Shown here one piece after another: positions 52,262-60,958 of a stretch of 64,000 bases of DNA. The translations under genes and the position numbers were made by a program. Positions within the stretch are counted from its first letter, which is position 1; the number at the start of each line of letters is the position of its first letter. Origin of the DNA: RI-242 sp038246255 (GTDB lineage Bacteria > Planctomycetota > UBA1135 > GCA-002686595); contig JBBRWC010000001.1 of assembly GCA_038246255.1 (NCBI GenBank), positions 33,102 to 97,101 of the forward strand, read 5' to 3'. Below the pieces are notes generated by a model that saw nothing but the letters and a program-made list of their open reading frames with translations, had not been told where the DNA came from and ran no database searches.

Positions 52262-53712
52262 ACGCCTGGTCCGTCTTGCCCCTGCTCGTGCCGCTCATCA
52301 CGACCCTCGCTTGCCTCGCATTGCGCGATCGGCCGGGTGCGCAGCGCTGGGCCAGCTTCACCGGCGCGGTCCTTTTCCTCGCGGTCGCCGGGACGCTCGC
52401 GGTGGGCACCGCGAAGGGCGTCGTGTACGAAACGCGACTCGGCGATTGGCCCGAGCCGTTTGCGATCCGCCTGCGCATCGACGCGCTGGGAGCCGCGCTG
52501 CTCGCGGTCAGCGGCGTCGTCTTGGTTGCGGTGCTGCTCGTGCCGGGGCGCGGTGAATCGGCGACGGCGAGCTCACCGCTTTTGCTGCCGCTCGTCCACG
52601 GCCTGATGGTGGGTGTGGGCGGTGCGTTCTCGACTGCCGACCTCTTCAACCTCTATGTGTGGTTCGAGGTCATGCTGATCTGCGCGCTGGGGCTCATCGC
52701 GCTTGGTCGCGAGCGCCGCCACCTCGACGCTGCGCTGCGTTACCTCGTGCTCAACTCACTGGGCGCGGTTTTGCTGCTGTGCGCCGTCGGTGGCATCTAC
52801 GGGATTTCGGGTTCGCTCGACTTCGGCGCCGCAGCCACGGGTCTTGGGGGGTCCGAATCGGCGAGCCCCGCGGCAACGGCCCTCGTCGCGCTCGCGCTGC
52901 TCGCGCTCCTGATCAAGTCGGCGGCGTTCCCCTTCGGTGCGTGGCTGCCCGCCGCCTACCCCGTCCTGCCCACGCCGATCCTCGCGTTGTTCGCGGGACT
53001 GTTGACGAAGGTTGGAGCGTATGCGGTCCTGCGGCTCGTCGCGGAGATCGCGCCCGCGGCTGCCGCGCCCCTGCTCGAACCCCTGGGTTGGATCGCCGCT
53101 GCCACAATGCTCACCGGCGTCCTCGGGGCGGCGTACCACCAGGATCTGCGCCGCATCTTGTCGTTCCATGTGATCAGCCAGATCGGCTACATCCTCCTCG
53201 CGATCTCGCTCGGCACCCGCGCAGCAATCGCGGCCGCCCTCGTCTACACCATCCACCACATCCTGGTCAAAGCGAACCTGTTCCTGATCAGCGGGCTCAT
53301 CCGACGCAGCGGCGGCAGCTTCGACCTGCGTCATCTGGGTGGGCTGGCGAGTCGGCCCGCACTCGCGTTTGTTTTCGCGATTCCTGCGGCTTCGCTGATC
53401 GGTTTACCGCTCACCTCGGGGTTCTGGGCCAAGCTCACCGTCGTGAAGCTGTGTTTTGCAGAAGGGCGGTATGTCTTCGGGATCGTCGCATTGCTCGTCG
53501 GTGGGCTGACGCTGTACTCGATGACCAAGGTTTGGATCGAAGCCTTCTGGAAAGAGCCGCCGGAGCCTGTTTATCCCCGCCGCCTGCCCGCCGCCGCGTG
53601 GTGGAGCACCTACTCGCTCGCCGCGATCACGCTCGTGTTGGGCATCCATCCCGAGCCCCTGCTCGAGTTTGCCGCGCTCGCGGCGCGCCTTGGACCCTTG
53701 GAATTGCCGTGA
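52258..53712 (+). CDS. mrpD: Na+/H+ antiporter subunit D (MrpD, NuoN/NuoM-like)
   Basis: 484 residues. Proton-path motifs: LYVWFEVMLICALGLIAL (Glu), LLIKSAAFPFGAWLPAAYPV (Lys), LTKVGAYAVLRL (Lys) and FHVISQIGYILLAI; also TIHHILVKANLFLISGLI. Second antiporter-like core of the Mrp complex. Overlaps both neighbours by four bases. Confidence 0.94.
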   Translation: MNAWSVLPLLVPLITTLACLALRDRPGAQRWASFTGAVLFLAVAGTLAVGTAKGVVYETRLGDWPEPFAIRLRIDALGAALLAVSGVVLVAVLLVPGRGESATASSPLLLPLVHGLMVGVGGAFSTADLFNLYVWFEVMLICALGLIALGRERRHLDAALRYLVLNSLGAVLLLCAVGGIYGISGSLDFGAAATGLGGSESASPAATALVALALLALLIKSAAFPFGAWLPAAYPVLPTPILALFAGLLTKVGAYAVLRLVAEIAPAAAAPLLEPLGWIAAATMLTGVLGAAYHQDLRRILSFHVISQIGYILLAISLGTRAAIAAALVYTIHHILVKANLFLISGLIRRSGGSFDLRHLGGLASRPALAFVFAIPAASLIGLPLTSGFWAKLTVVKLCFAEGRYVFGIVALLVGGLTLYSMTKVWIEAFWKEPPEPVYPRRLPAAAWWSTYSLAAITLVLGIHPEPLLEFAALAARLGPLELP

Positions 53713-54056
53713 AGTTCGTGAAGCGTGTCTTGACTGCGCTCTGGCTCGTGCCCGTCTTCCTGGTTGCGCTCGTGCACGCCGGCCTGGACACCGTGCGAGT
53801 GATCCTGTGGCAACGGGGCTCCATCGAGCCGGGGATCGCCCAGTACCGGTTCGCGGGCCTCTCGCCGACCGGGGCCGTGGTCCTTGCCTACTTGATTTCA
53901 TTGACGCCCGGCACGACGTCCGTGGAGCTCGACTACGACGCGACTTCGCTCACGGTCCACCTCCTCGATCTGCGGCGCCGCGCGGAAAGCTTTGCCGACG
54001 TGGAGACGAAGTTCGAGCGCCCGCTGCGTGTTCTTTTCCCGGAGCGCCGCCCGTGA
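53709..54056 (+). CDS. mrpE: Na+/H+ antiporter subunit E (MrpE), short form
   Basis: 115 residues against about 160 in Bacillus MrpE. It has one or two TM segments and the typical periphery AYLISLTPGTTSVELDYDAT-SLTVHLLD. The N-terminal TM pair appears reduced. Needed for complex assembly in characterised systems. GTG start overlaps mrpD; its stop overlaps mrpF. Confidence 0.88.
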   Translation: MKFVKRVLTALWLVPVFLVALVHAGLDTVRVILWQRGSIEPGIAQYRFAGLSPTGAVVLAYLISLTPGTTSVELDYDATSLTVHLLDLRRRAESFADVETKFERPLRVLFPERRP

Positions 54057-54325
54057 ACGGGACTCTTTTCATCGCCGCGGCGGGACTCTTGGCCCTCGGT
54101 TTGTGCCTGCTCGTGGTTGCGCTCGCGCGCCACCGCGACATCGCCAGCCGCATCGTCGTTGTCGACGCACTTGCATCCTGGGCGATCGCCGCCTGTTTGC
54201 TCGCGGCCGCGGTGAGCGGCGAAGCGGCGTTCGTGGACGTGGCGATCGGATTCGCGCTGGCGGCGTTCCTCGGGACGATCGCGTGGTCTCAAGCGCTCGC
54301 CACATCCAAGGAGAGTTCGTCGTGA
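54053..54325 (+). CDS. mrpF: Na+/H+ antiporter subunit F (MrpF)
   Basis: 90 residues, three TM helices, with the MrpF core RHRDIASRIVVVDALASWAI and VDVAIGFALAAFLGTIAW. Small membrane subunit of the Mrp complex. GTG start overlapping mrpE; overlaps mrpG. Confidence 0.9.
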   Translation: MNGTLFIAAAGLLALGLCLLVVALARHRDIASRIVVVDALASWAIAACLLAAAVSGEAAFVDVAIGFALAAFLGTIAWSQALATSKESSS

Positions 54326-54612
54326 CCGCGCTGATCGCCGCCGCCGTGCTGGTCGTCGGGATGGCGCTCATTGTGCTCGCGTGTTTTGGCGCCCTCGTGC
54401 TGCCCGATGCCCTGTCGCGCCAGCACGCCGCGACGAAAGCAGCCACGCTCGCGGTCACGGTGGTCGCCATCGGGCTCGGCGCGCTGCACGGGACGACGGA
54501 AGTTTGGATCAAACTCGTCGTCCTGCTGTTCACCCTCGCAGCAACGATGCCGCTGGCGTCCCACGTCCTCGCGCGCGCCGCCCACCACGCGGGCGACGAC
54601 ACACCCAACTGA
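54322..54612 (+). CDS. mrpG: Na+/H+ antiporter subunit G (MrpG)
   Basis: 96 residues, three TM helices; LVLPDALSRQHAATKAATLA is the MrpG/PhaG motif. Last gene of the seven-gene operon (mrpABCDEFG), all joined by 4-bp overlaps, which implies stoichiometric co-translation. The complex exports Na+ in exchange for protons. Confidence 0.92.
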   Translation: MTALIAAAVLVVGMALIVLACFGALVLPDALSRQHAATKAATLAVTVVAIGLGALHGTTEVWIKLVVLLFTLAATMPLASHVLARAAHHAGDDTPN

Positions 54613-54683
54613 CGATCGGCGAGTGGGCGTGATAGCCTGTCCGCGATGGGACACGCGCACGGGACGCACGGGCAAAGAGGCAG

Positions 54684-55931
54684 GTGACGACATTGGAGCC
54701 TGAGGGTCTTTCACGGCTCGCTCACCCCGAGCAGGCGGGCACCGACCCAGCGGATGCCGTGCTCGGCGACCGATCGCACTTTCCCCGGCTCCGCGCACGG
54801 GCCTATCTCGCCCACGCCGCCATTTCCCCGACACCCGATTTTGTCGAACGCGCGATCGTCGAGCAGGTCGCGGCAACGGCCGCGCAGGGCCTCGGCGCGA
54901 TCGGAGCCCTGCTCGACAACGCGGCCCTTGCCCGCGCGCGTTTTGCGGCGCTGATCGGCGCCGACCCCGCGGACGTGGCGGCGATCGCAAACACCAGCTC
55001 CGCGGCCGCAGCGGTCGCCAGCGCGATGGACTGGCGCGCTAAGGACCGCATCCTCACGTTCGAGGACGAATTTCCCGCCAACGTCACACCCTGGCAGGCC
55101 GCCGCGGGGCGCTGTGGCCTCGCTGTGGTGCGCGTCCCGATCGCCCCGTTCACGCGTTCGGCAGAGGAAGGACTCGAGGCTGTGCGGAAGGAGCTCGACC
55201 GCGGCGGCGCGCGCTTGATCGCAGTCAGTGGGGTGCAGTTCCAGACGGGCCTCGCAATGCCCGTCGCCCGCTTGGCGCGCCTCGCGCGGGAGCACGGCGC
55301 GGAGCTGTTCGTCGACGCCATCCAAGCGGTGGGCGCGCGGCCCGTCGACGTGCGCGCGGAGGGAGTGCACTACCTCGCGGCGGGCTCTCACAAATGGCTG
55401 ATGGGTCAACTCGGCGCCGCCTTTTTGTGGATTGATCCACGCTCGGCCGAGCGCCTCGAACCACAGCTGGTCGGCTGGACAAGCCACGAATCCCCCGACG
55501 CGTTCCTGGGCGGCCCGGCGAGCGCGCTGCGGCACGACCGTCCACTCGTGCGTGGGGCACGGGTGTTCGAAGCGGGCGTCCTCAACCACCTCGGGCTCGC
55601 CGCCGCCGCGGCCGGCATGGCGCCCTTGATTGCGCTCGGACCCGGCGCGATCCACGCGCACGTCCAGACGTACCACGACCTCCTCGAACCGGGGCTGGTT
55701 GAGCTTGGTTTTGTTTCGCGCCGCGCGGCGCGTGCGGAGGGACGCTCCGCGATCCTGTCGTTGGATCCGCCCGCGGAACATGGGGCGGCCGACATCGCGC
55801 GCGCGCTTCTCGAAGCAGGCGTCGTCGCGAGCGCGCCCTGCGGCCTCCTGCGGCTCGCACCCCACTGGCCCAACCCACTCGACGAAGTGCCAGCAGTGCT
55901 GCGCGCCGTGCGGGCTGCGCTCGCCGTCTAA
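54684..55931 (+). CDS. Class V aminotransferase (PLP-dependent, cysteine desulfurase-like fold)
   Basis: 415 residues. Fold type I PLP enzyme: AYLAHAAISPTPDFVERAI, ANTSSAAAAVASAM (phosphate-binding), VSGVQFQTGLAMPV, ELFVDAIQAVGARPVDV (PLP Asp) and the Schiff-base Lys in YLAAGSHKWLMG. Could act as a kynureninase, isopenicillin-epimerase-like enzyme or aminotransferase; the desulfurase active-site Cys loop is not evident. Starts with GTG 45 nt after TAGCCT. Overlaps the convergent S10 peptidase by four bases. Confidence 0.82.
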   Translation: MTTLEPEGLSRLAHPEQAGTDPADAVLGDRSHFPRLRARAYLAHAAISPTPDFVERAIVEQVAATAAQGLGAIGALLDNAALARARFAALIGADPADVAAIANTSSAAAAVASAMDWRAKDRILTFEDEFPANVTPWQAAAGRCGLAVVRVPIAPFTRSAEEGLEAVRKELDRGGARLIAVSGVQFQTGLAMPVARLARLAREHGAELFVDAIQAVGARPVDVRAEGVHYLAAGSHKWLMGQLGAAFLWIDPRSAERLEPQLVGWTSHESPDAFLGGPASALRHDRPLVRGARVFEAGVLNHLGLAAAAAGMAPLIALGPGAIHAHVQTYHDLLEPGLVELGFVSRRAARAEGRSAILSLDPPAEHGAADIARALLEAGVVASAPCGLLRLAPHWPNPLDEVPAVLRAVRAALAV

Positions 55932-57418
55932 CGCGGTCCGGCGGCGTAGAACCCGCCCAAATCGCGGCGCAGCGCAATCAGGTCCTCGACACGCACGTAC
56001 ATCATGTGGCCTGACTCGTAGTGGGCCATCTGAATATTGCTGCGCAGCTCCTCGGGCAACTGCAGGTGGCCAAACGTGTAGTGCGTCGCGAAATAGGGTG
56101 TCGCGAGGTCGTAGTATCCGTTCGCGACGAACACCCGCAGCGCGGGGTTTTTGGTCATCGCACGACGCAGGTGCTCGGCGACATTCAGGTACTGGTTCTG
56201 GACCGTGCTGTAATCCCAGGGCTGCACACGACCGGTGAGAATCTCGTAGGGCAGATCGCTTTCAAAGCCCAGCTCGGTGCGGACGTAGTGGTTGAGCGCC
56301 ATGGAGTAGGGACCCTGGATGGCGGCGTAGCTGGGGTCGTACTCGTAGCGCTCCCCCGCAGCGTCGCGATCGAAGCCGCGGTAGCGGCTGTCGAGCCGGC
56401 CGACCGTGCGGCGCTCGCTGCGGCACAGCTCCTTGACGAAACGACCGATGTCGATGCGCAGGTTGGCGCGCTCGATCCAGTCAACATCGAGTCCCGTGTA
56501 GCGGGCGAGCGTTTGCGCGATACGCGCGCGATCCTCGGGGGCGAGGGCGTCCCCCTCCATCAACGCCAACGTGTAGTCCGTCCGCGCGAAATCCTCGACC
56601 TCCTTCAAGAAGGGCGCGAGTTCGTCGCCGACACCCGGTGCGAGCCGGCCGTGGTAACGCGCCGTCGCCGCGAAAGTGGGAAGGAACAGGGGATAGGGCA
56701 GATCGTTGCCGACGTCAAACCGCGCCGTTTGGAAGTTGAGGATCGCCGAAATCAGCACGAGGCCGCTCGGGTAGATGCCGTGCCGGCTTTGCAGGTGGTC
56801 TGCAAGGGCCGCGGCGCGCGTCGTGCCGTAACTCTCCCCCGCCAAATACACCGGCGACGCCCAACGACCTTCCCGGGTCAGGTAGAGACGGATGAACTCG
56901 CCCACCGACTCGACGTCTTGCAAAACACCGTGGAAATCCCTCGCGTCGACACCGTCGGCGGCCCGCGAGTAGCCGGTCGTGACGGGATCGATGAAGACGA
57001 GGTCGCTTAGTTCGAGCAGCCCGTGCGGGTTGGGGACGAGCCGCGGAGGCGGCGCCAGGTCGAAGCCCTCCGGCCCGAGGTCCACACGCGACGGCCCGAA
57101 TGCACCCAAGTGCAGCCACACCGAGGAACTTCCCGGGCCGCCGTTGAAACAAAAGGTGATGGGCCGTGTGGAACCCTCTTGCGGCGCGCCGGTGTAGGCG
57201 ACGTGGAACACGCTGGCGCGTGGCTTGCCATCCTCGGCGCGCAGCACGATCCGCCCGGCGGTAAAATCGTAGGCGAGCGTCCCCGACTCGAAGTCCACCG
57301 ACCCGCTGCCCCGCACCAGTTCGTCCCGGGGACCCTCCACGGCGACCTGCGCGCCCGTGGGACCATCGACACAGACTAAGAGCGCAACGAGTACGAGGGC
57401 GGCGAGCATGGCGCCCAT
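55928..57418 (-). CDS. S10 family serine carboxypeptidase-like protein, secreted
   Basis: 496 residues with a signal peptide (about 1-23). Oxyanion motif NGGPGSSSVWLHLGAFGP (92-109), nucleophile Ser196 in GESYG, Asp in VANGYYDLATPY and His in YESGHMMYV: a complete catalytic triad. Removes C-terminal residues from peptides in the periplasm or outside. MITE copy 2 begins directly at its start codon, so the element's end (CTAGG next to ATG) is its 5' flank. Confidence 0.92.
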   Translation of the reverse strand: MGAMLAALVLVALLVCVDGPTGAQVAVEGPRDELVRGSGSVDFESGTLAYDFTAGRIVLRAEDGKPRASVFHVAYTGAPQEGSTRPITFCFNGGPGSSSVWLHLGAFGPSRVDLGPEGFDLAPPPRLVPNPHGLLELSDLVFIDPVTTGYSRAADGVDARDFHGVLQDVESVGEFIRLYLTREGRWASPVYLAGESYGTTRAAALADHLQSRHGIYPSGLVLISAILNFQTARFDVGNDLPYPLFLPTFAATARYHGRLAPGVGDELAPFLKEVEDFARTDYTLALMEGDALAPEDRARIAQTLARYTGLDVDWIERANLRIDIGRFVKELCRSERRTVGRLDSRYRGFDRDAAGERYEYDPSYAAIQGPYSMALNHYVRTELGFESDLPYEILTGRVQPWDYSTVQNQYLNVAEHLRRAMTKNPALRVFVANGYYDLATPYFATHYTFGHLQLPEELRSNIQMAHYESGHMMYVRVEDLIALRRDLGGFYAAGPR

Positions 57419-57625
57419 CCTAGCCCGGGTTATTCATCAGGTTTTCGAGCAGACGAGCCCAAGTCGTCGCCTGGTGGTGCTCTGCGGCCGCGGGATCCGC
57501 AGGCGACCTTGAACAGGTCATCGATGACGCCCGTGGCCGCAAAGTGCCGTCAGAGGGCGAAAGGCGGCCGTTGGCCGCCGGTTGGGCCGTCTGGTTAGAA
57601 AGCGAGGGAATCAACCGGGCTAAGG
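57419..57625. mobile_element. 206-bp MITE-like element, copy 2
   Basis: Begins CCTAGCCCGGGTTATTCAT and ends AACCGGGCTAAGG. Internal hairpin GGCGGCC-gtt-GGCCGCC differs from copy 1 only in the loop. Same orientation as copies 1 and 3. It abuts the S10 peptidase ATG and lies upstream of the GST gene. Confidence 0.85.
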
Positions 57626-57718
57626 ATCCGCGCGACGGGCCGGCGAATCCCGAGCGACAGCGGCCTATGCTCGCGTCAGCGCACCTTGCCCCCCTTCCTA
57701 CATCCCCCCCCCGATCCC

Positions 57719-58348
57719 ATGACCGCACCCATCCAGGTCTACGAACTGCCCCCGTCCCCCAACACCATGAAGGTGCGCATCGCCCTGCGCTACAAGGACG
57801 TGCCCTTCGAAGGAATTTTGGTCGACCCCGCCAACCGGGCCAAAGTGGTCGAGCTGTCGGGGCAACCGCTCACGCCGATCCTCGTCCGCGGCGACACCGT
57901 CATCTTCGATTCGAGCGCGATCCTGCGCTACATCGACGCGAACCTGAAGCAGGGTCCGCGGCTGTTCAGCGCCAACCGAGACTCGATGAAGGCCATCGAA
58001 GGGTGGGAGGCGTTTAGCCGCCAGTCCCTGGGTCAGGCGATCGGTCCGGCTTTTGGCCAGTTTTTTGGGGGCACCGCGGATGCCGCAGCGTTCGAAGCGT
58101 CGAACACGCTGATGCATGAAGCGACCGCGCGGATCGAGAGCGAACTCGTCGAGAGCGACTGGCTCGTCGGCGACACGATGACGGCGGCCGACATCACGTG
58201 CGCGCCTGTTGTCGCGTACTGGGCCGTGCCGGAAGCGAACGCAAAGGCGGGCTCGATCGCGGCGTTTTTCCGCCAACACCTCAACCTCGGGCCGGGCCGC
58301 GAGCGCACGCGTGAATGGATCAAGCGCGTAATGGCGTTCAACCGCTAG
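57719..58348 (+). CDS. Glutathione S-transferase family protein between two repeat copies
   Basis: 209 residues: thioredoxin-like half (QVYELPPSPNTMKVRIALRY, GQPLTPILVRGDTVIFDSS, AILRYID) and helical half (SDWLVGDTMTAADITCAPVV). ATG 57719; TATGCT is 48 nt upstream. The gene is bracketed by MITE copies 2 and 3 in direct orientation, and its TAG stop lies in the left terminal repeat of copy 3, suggesting the cassette moved or was duplicated with the element. Distinct from the GST at 25737. Confidence 0.9.
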   Translation: MTAPIQVYELPPSPNTMKVRIALRYKDVPFEGILVDPANRAKVVELSGQPLTPILVRGDTVIFDSSAILRYIDANLKQGPRLFSANRDSMKAIEGWEAFSRQSLGQAIGPAFGQFFGGTADAAAFEASNTLMHEATARIESELVESDWLVGDTMTAADITCAPVVAYWAVPEANAKAGSIAAFFRQHLNLGPGRERTREWIKRVMAFNR

Positions 58349-58550
58349 GCCGGGTTATTCCTCAGGTTTTCGAACAGACGAGCCCAAGTCGTCGCCTGGT
58401 GGTGCTTTGCGGCCGCGGGATCCACAGTCGACCTTGAACAGGTCAACGAGGGGCGCCCGTGGTCGCAAAGTGCCGCCGGGCGACGAAAGACGGCCGAAGG
58501 CCGCCGGTTGGGCCGTCCGATCGCAAAGCTGGTGAATAACCCGGACTAGG
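58345..58550. mobile_element. 206-bp MITE-like element, copy 3
   Basis: Begins CTAGGCCGGGTTATTC and ends GGTGAATAACCCGGACTAGG, the clearest terminal inverted repeat pair. Internal hairpin CGGCC-gaa-GGCCG. It supplies the stop codon of the upstream GST. Confidence 0.85.
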
Positions 58551-58571
58551 CCGCGTCCGGCGAGCAGCGAT

Positions 58572-59636
58572 TCAGCGAGCTGCGCGCAGCACCACGCGCA
58601 CGTGGCGCACCGCGGGCGGGTCGACGTCGCCGGACGTACCCGCTACGGTTCCGAGCGCGAGCCACAAGCGCCCCAGACCATCGGTCTGAGCGAGGAGTTC
58701 GAACTGCGCCGCGCGTTGCGACGTGGCAACCGCGGGTGTCAGATCCGCGGTGTCGAACGCCCCGCGCGCGGCAGCGCGAGCCAGCCATTCGAGCCCCGCG
58801 GCGGCATCGGCGGTCGCAGGCCATTCGACGGACGCCACGGCCGCGAACATCACCTGCAGTGGGGCCTGCTCCGAGTCGTCCGCGCTCCGGGAGTCCCGTC
58901 CGAGCTGCCCCCGTCCCGCGTCGGGAAGCGTCGCTTCCACCCGCACGTGGACTTCCACGCGGCAGACCAGATCCGGCGCTCCGCAGCGAAAGCCGCGGGT
59001 CCGCGCGAACCCTTCACCCGCCGGCATCGCATCCGACCAGCCGGCGACACGCGGGCCACCCTCGAAGCGCCCGCCGTCGAACGTCCACGCGTCGACGATC
59101 TCGACTTCACGCGGTCGGCCCAGTGACCGAGGGCCCTGGGGCTCAAGAACGAACGCCTCCAGGTGAAAACGCATACCCAGCGGCATCCCATCCGGGACAA
59201 GCCATCGCCCGCGCCACAGACCCTCCGGCCCGATCCGCGCGGTCGCATCCACGCGACCGTCGACGAAGACGGCAAACACGGCTTTCGCGGCGGACGACGC
59301 CGCGGGCTCTGGCTTTAACGTCTCTGGCCAAAACGACGTTTGGTCCACCCCTTGCTCATCCGCGGCGTTGCGCGGCTCGATCGGACTCGCGATCAGTACG
59401 AGCGACGCACCGGCGGGGCCCGCCACCTCGATCTCGAGGCGTTCCAAGCGACCGGCGAGGATCGGAGCAGCCGACTCTCCGCCATCCGCTCGGACACCCG
59501 CCGTAGGCACAACGCCACGTTCGAGGGGCGCGTGGATGCCCTCGTCCCGCTCGGTCCCCACCGCCGCGTGGGCGCGGGTGGAGGCGAGCGCGAGGGCGGC
59601 GATGACGCCGAGGGCGGGCAGGATGAGGGCGTTCAT
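58572..59636 (-). CDS. Hypothetical secreted protein
   Basis: 354 residues with a signal peptide (MNALILPALGVIAALALAS...AHA). The mature protein is beta-rich (RLERLEIEVAGPAGASLVLI, AVFAVFVDGRVDATARIGPE, VRVEATLPDAG, FAAVASVEWP) with no recognised domain or catalytic motif. ATG 59636 chosen for the signal peptide; upstream codons belong to a shadow frame. Confidence 0.6.
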   Translation of the reverse strand: MNALILPALGVIAALALASTRAHAAVGTERDEGIHAPLERGVVPTAGVRADGGESAAPILAGRLERLEIEVAGPAGASLVLIASPIEPRNAADEQGVDQTSFWPETLKPEPAASSAAKAVFAVFVDGRVDATARIGPEGLWRGRWLVPDGMPLGMRFHLEAFVLEPQGPRSLGRPREVEIVDAWTFDGGRFEGGPRVAGWSDAMPAGEGFARTRGFRCGAPDLVCRVEVHVRVEATLPDAGRGQLGRDSRSADDSEQAPLQVMFAAVASVEWPATADAAAGLEWLARAAARGAFDTADLTPAVATSQRAAQFELLAQTDGLGRLWLALGTVAGTSGDVDPPAVRHVRVVLRAAR

Positions 59637-59806
59637 GGCGGGGAAAGGTGCTGCCGGGATTGAGCCGGGAAGAGGCATCGCAAGGATCGGCTGCGGTGGC
59701 GGGTCCACGCAAGAGCGTCGCGGATCAGGGCGGGCTCGAAGCGGGAACCCGCGATCGACTCTCGCCCATCGGCCCGCGGAGTGCAACCACCCCCGGCGTC
59801 CAGATC

Positions 59807-59845
59807 GCGGCATTGGCTCGCGGCATTCGCTCGCGGCATTCGCTC
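59807..59845. repeat. 13-bp tandem repeat, three units
   Basis: GCGGCATTGGCTC, then GCGGCATTCGCTC twice, in the 290-bp divergent region between the secreted hypothetical and the alpha/beta-hydrolase-like gene. Unit length is not a multiple of three, which argues against coding. Spacing is close to one helical turn plus three. Confidence 0.7.
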
Positions 59846-59926
59846 GCAAAGACCGCCGACATGCACCGCCGGTTGCAGTCAAAGTCCGATTCGCCCCCAC
59901 GCCGCCCGGGGTTAGGCTCCCTGGCC

Positions 59927-60958
59927 GTGCCGCCCCACTACCCCCGCCCCGGCCTCGCCGCCGTCTTCGCACCCATCCTTGCGTGCGTCGCCGCCGCATG
60001 GAGCACCGCGTGCACCGCACCCCGGGATCCCCGCGCGGCGGACGCGCCCTCGGAAGTGTCCCAGCGCGAAAACCGCGCGGCGATGGCACTCGTGCCCGGG
60101 CGTTTTGAGCTCAGGGACGGCGCTCAACTCCCGGCGGAACGCCGCGGGAGCGAACCCGCGCAATGGGTGCTGGTCGGAGCGGCGTGGTTGGTTCCCGACG
60201 TGCCGCCGTGGCTGCCGGGCCCGCTGGTCGCCCTGGACGGCCGGGCGCGCGCGGGGTTTGAACCCGAGCCCGGCCGCACGGCGCTTGAGCAGGATGTCCG
60301 GGACCTTGTGGAGTTCCTCGCCGCGGAGCGCTCAGCGGGCGCGCCCCCGCCGCGGATCGTGGCACAGGGTTACCAGGCGCTCGTTGCGGCGCTCGCCGCG
60401 GCCCAGTCGCCCGACGCTGTGGGTGGCCTGGTGCTGATCGCGCCCCTGCCCGCGCGACGCTTGCCGCACCTCGACGATTTCGCGCGTGCGGCGGCCCCGC
60501 GGCTCGAACCGCAAGCGCTCGCAAAAGCGCAAGCGCAGTTGGCGAAGGGGGCGCGCGACCCGAAACTCGCCGCCGAGATCGAACGGCTGCTCCTCGCGCC
60601 GCGCTTCGCCAATCCGGGGCTTGCGCGACGGGTTCAGGCCGACCCGTTCGTGGGGCTCTTGGACGCGGGTGCGGCCCTTGAGTCCCATGCAGAGCGCGCC
60701 ATCGCTGAGCTCGGCGACTACGACATGCGGGACACCCTCGCCAAGGTGCGCGCGCCCACGTGGGTCGTGCACGGCGCAGGGGACTGCCTTCCGCGCGCCG
60801 CATCCGCAGAGTTCGCGGACGCGATTCCCGGCGGCCTGCTCGTCGTCATCGAGCGCTCGGGCGCGTTTCCCTGGATCGAAGCTCCGGCGGCGTTTCGATC
60901 GCTGGTGGAGCGCGTCGTCGCCGCGGGGCGCAGCTTCCCCGTGTTCTCCGCTCCCTAG
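59927..60958 (+). CDS. Alpha/beta-hydrolase-like lipoprotein lacking catalytic residues
   Basis: 343 residues: lipoprotein signal ending AAWSTAC, then an alpha/beta-hydrolase fold. The nucleophile elbow (normally GxSxG) reads AQGYQALVAAL, so Ser is absent. The region before the last helix (normally GHFPxLE) reads GAFPWIEAP, so His is absent. The acid strand WVVHGAGDCLP is kept. Probably non-catalytic. GTG start chosen: it is eight nt after TAGGCT (59913-59918) and gives the signal. Overlaps the convergent sulfatase-like gene by four bases. Confidence 0.7.
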   Translation: MPPHYPRPGLAAVFAPILACVAAAWSTACTAPRDPRAADAPSEVSQRENRAAMALVPGRFELRDGAQLPAERRGSEPAQWVLVGAAWLVPDVPPWLPGPLVALDGRARAGFEPEPGRTALEQDVRDLVEFLAAERSAGAPPPRIVAQGYQALVAALAAAQSPDAVGGLVLIAPLPARRLPHLDDFARAAAPRLEPQALAKAQAQLAKGARDPKLAAEIERLLLAPRFANPGLARRVQADPFVGLLDAGAALESHAERAIAELGDYDMRDTLAKVRAPTWVVHGAGDCLPRAASAEFADAIPGGLLVVIERSGAFPWIEAPAAFRSLVERVVAAGRSFPVFSAP

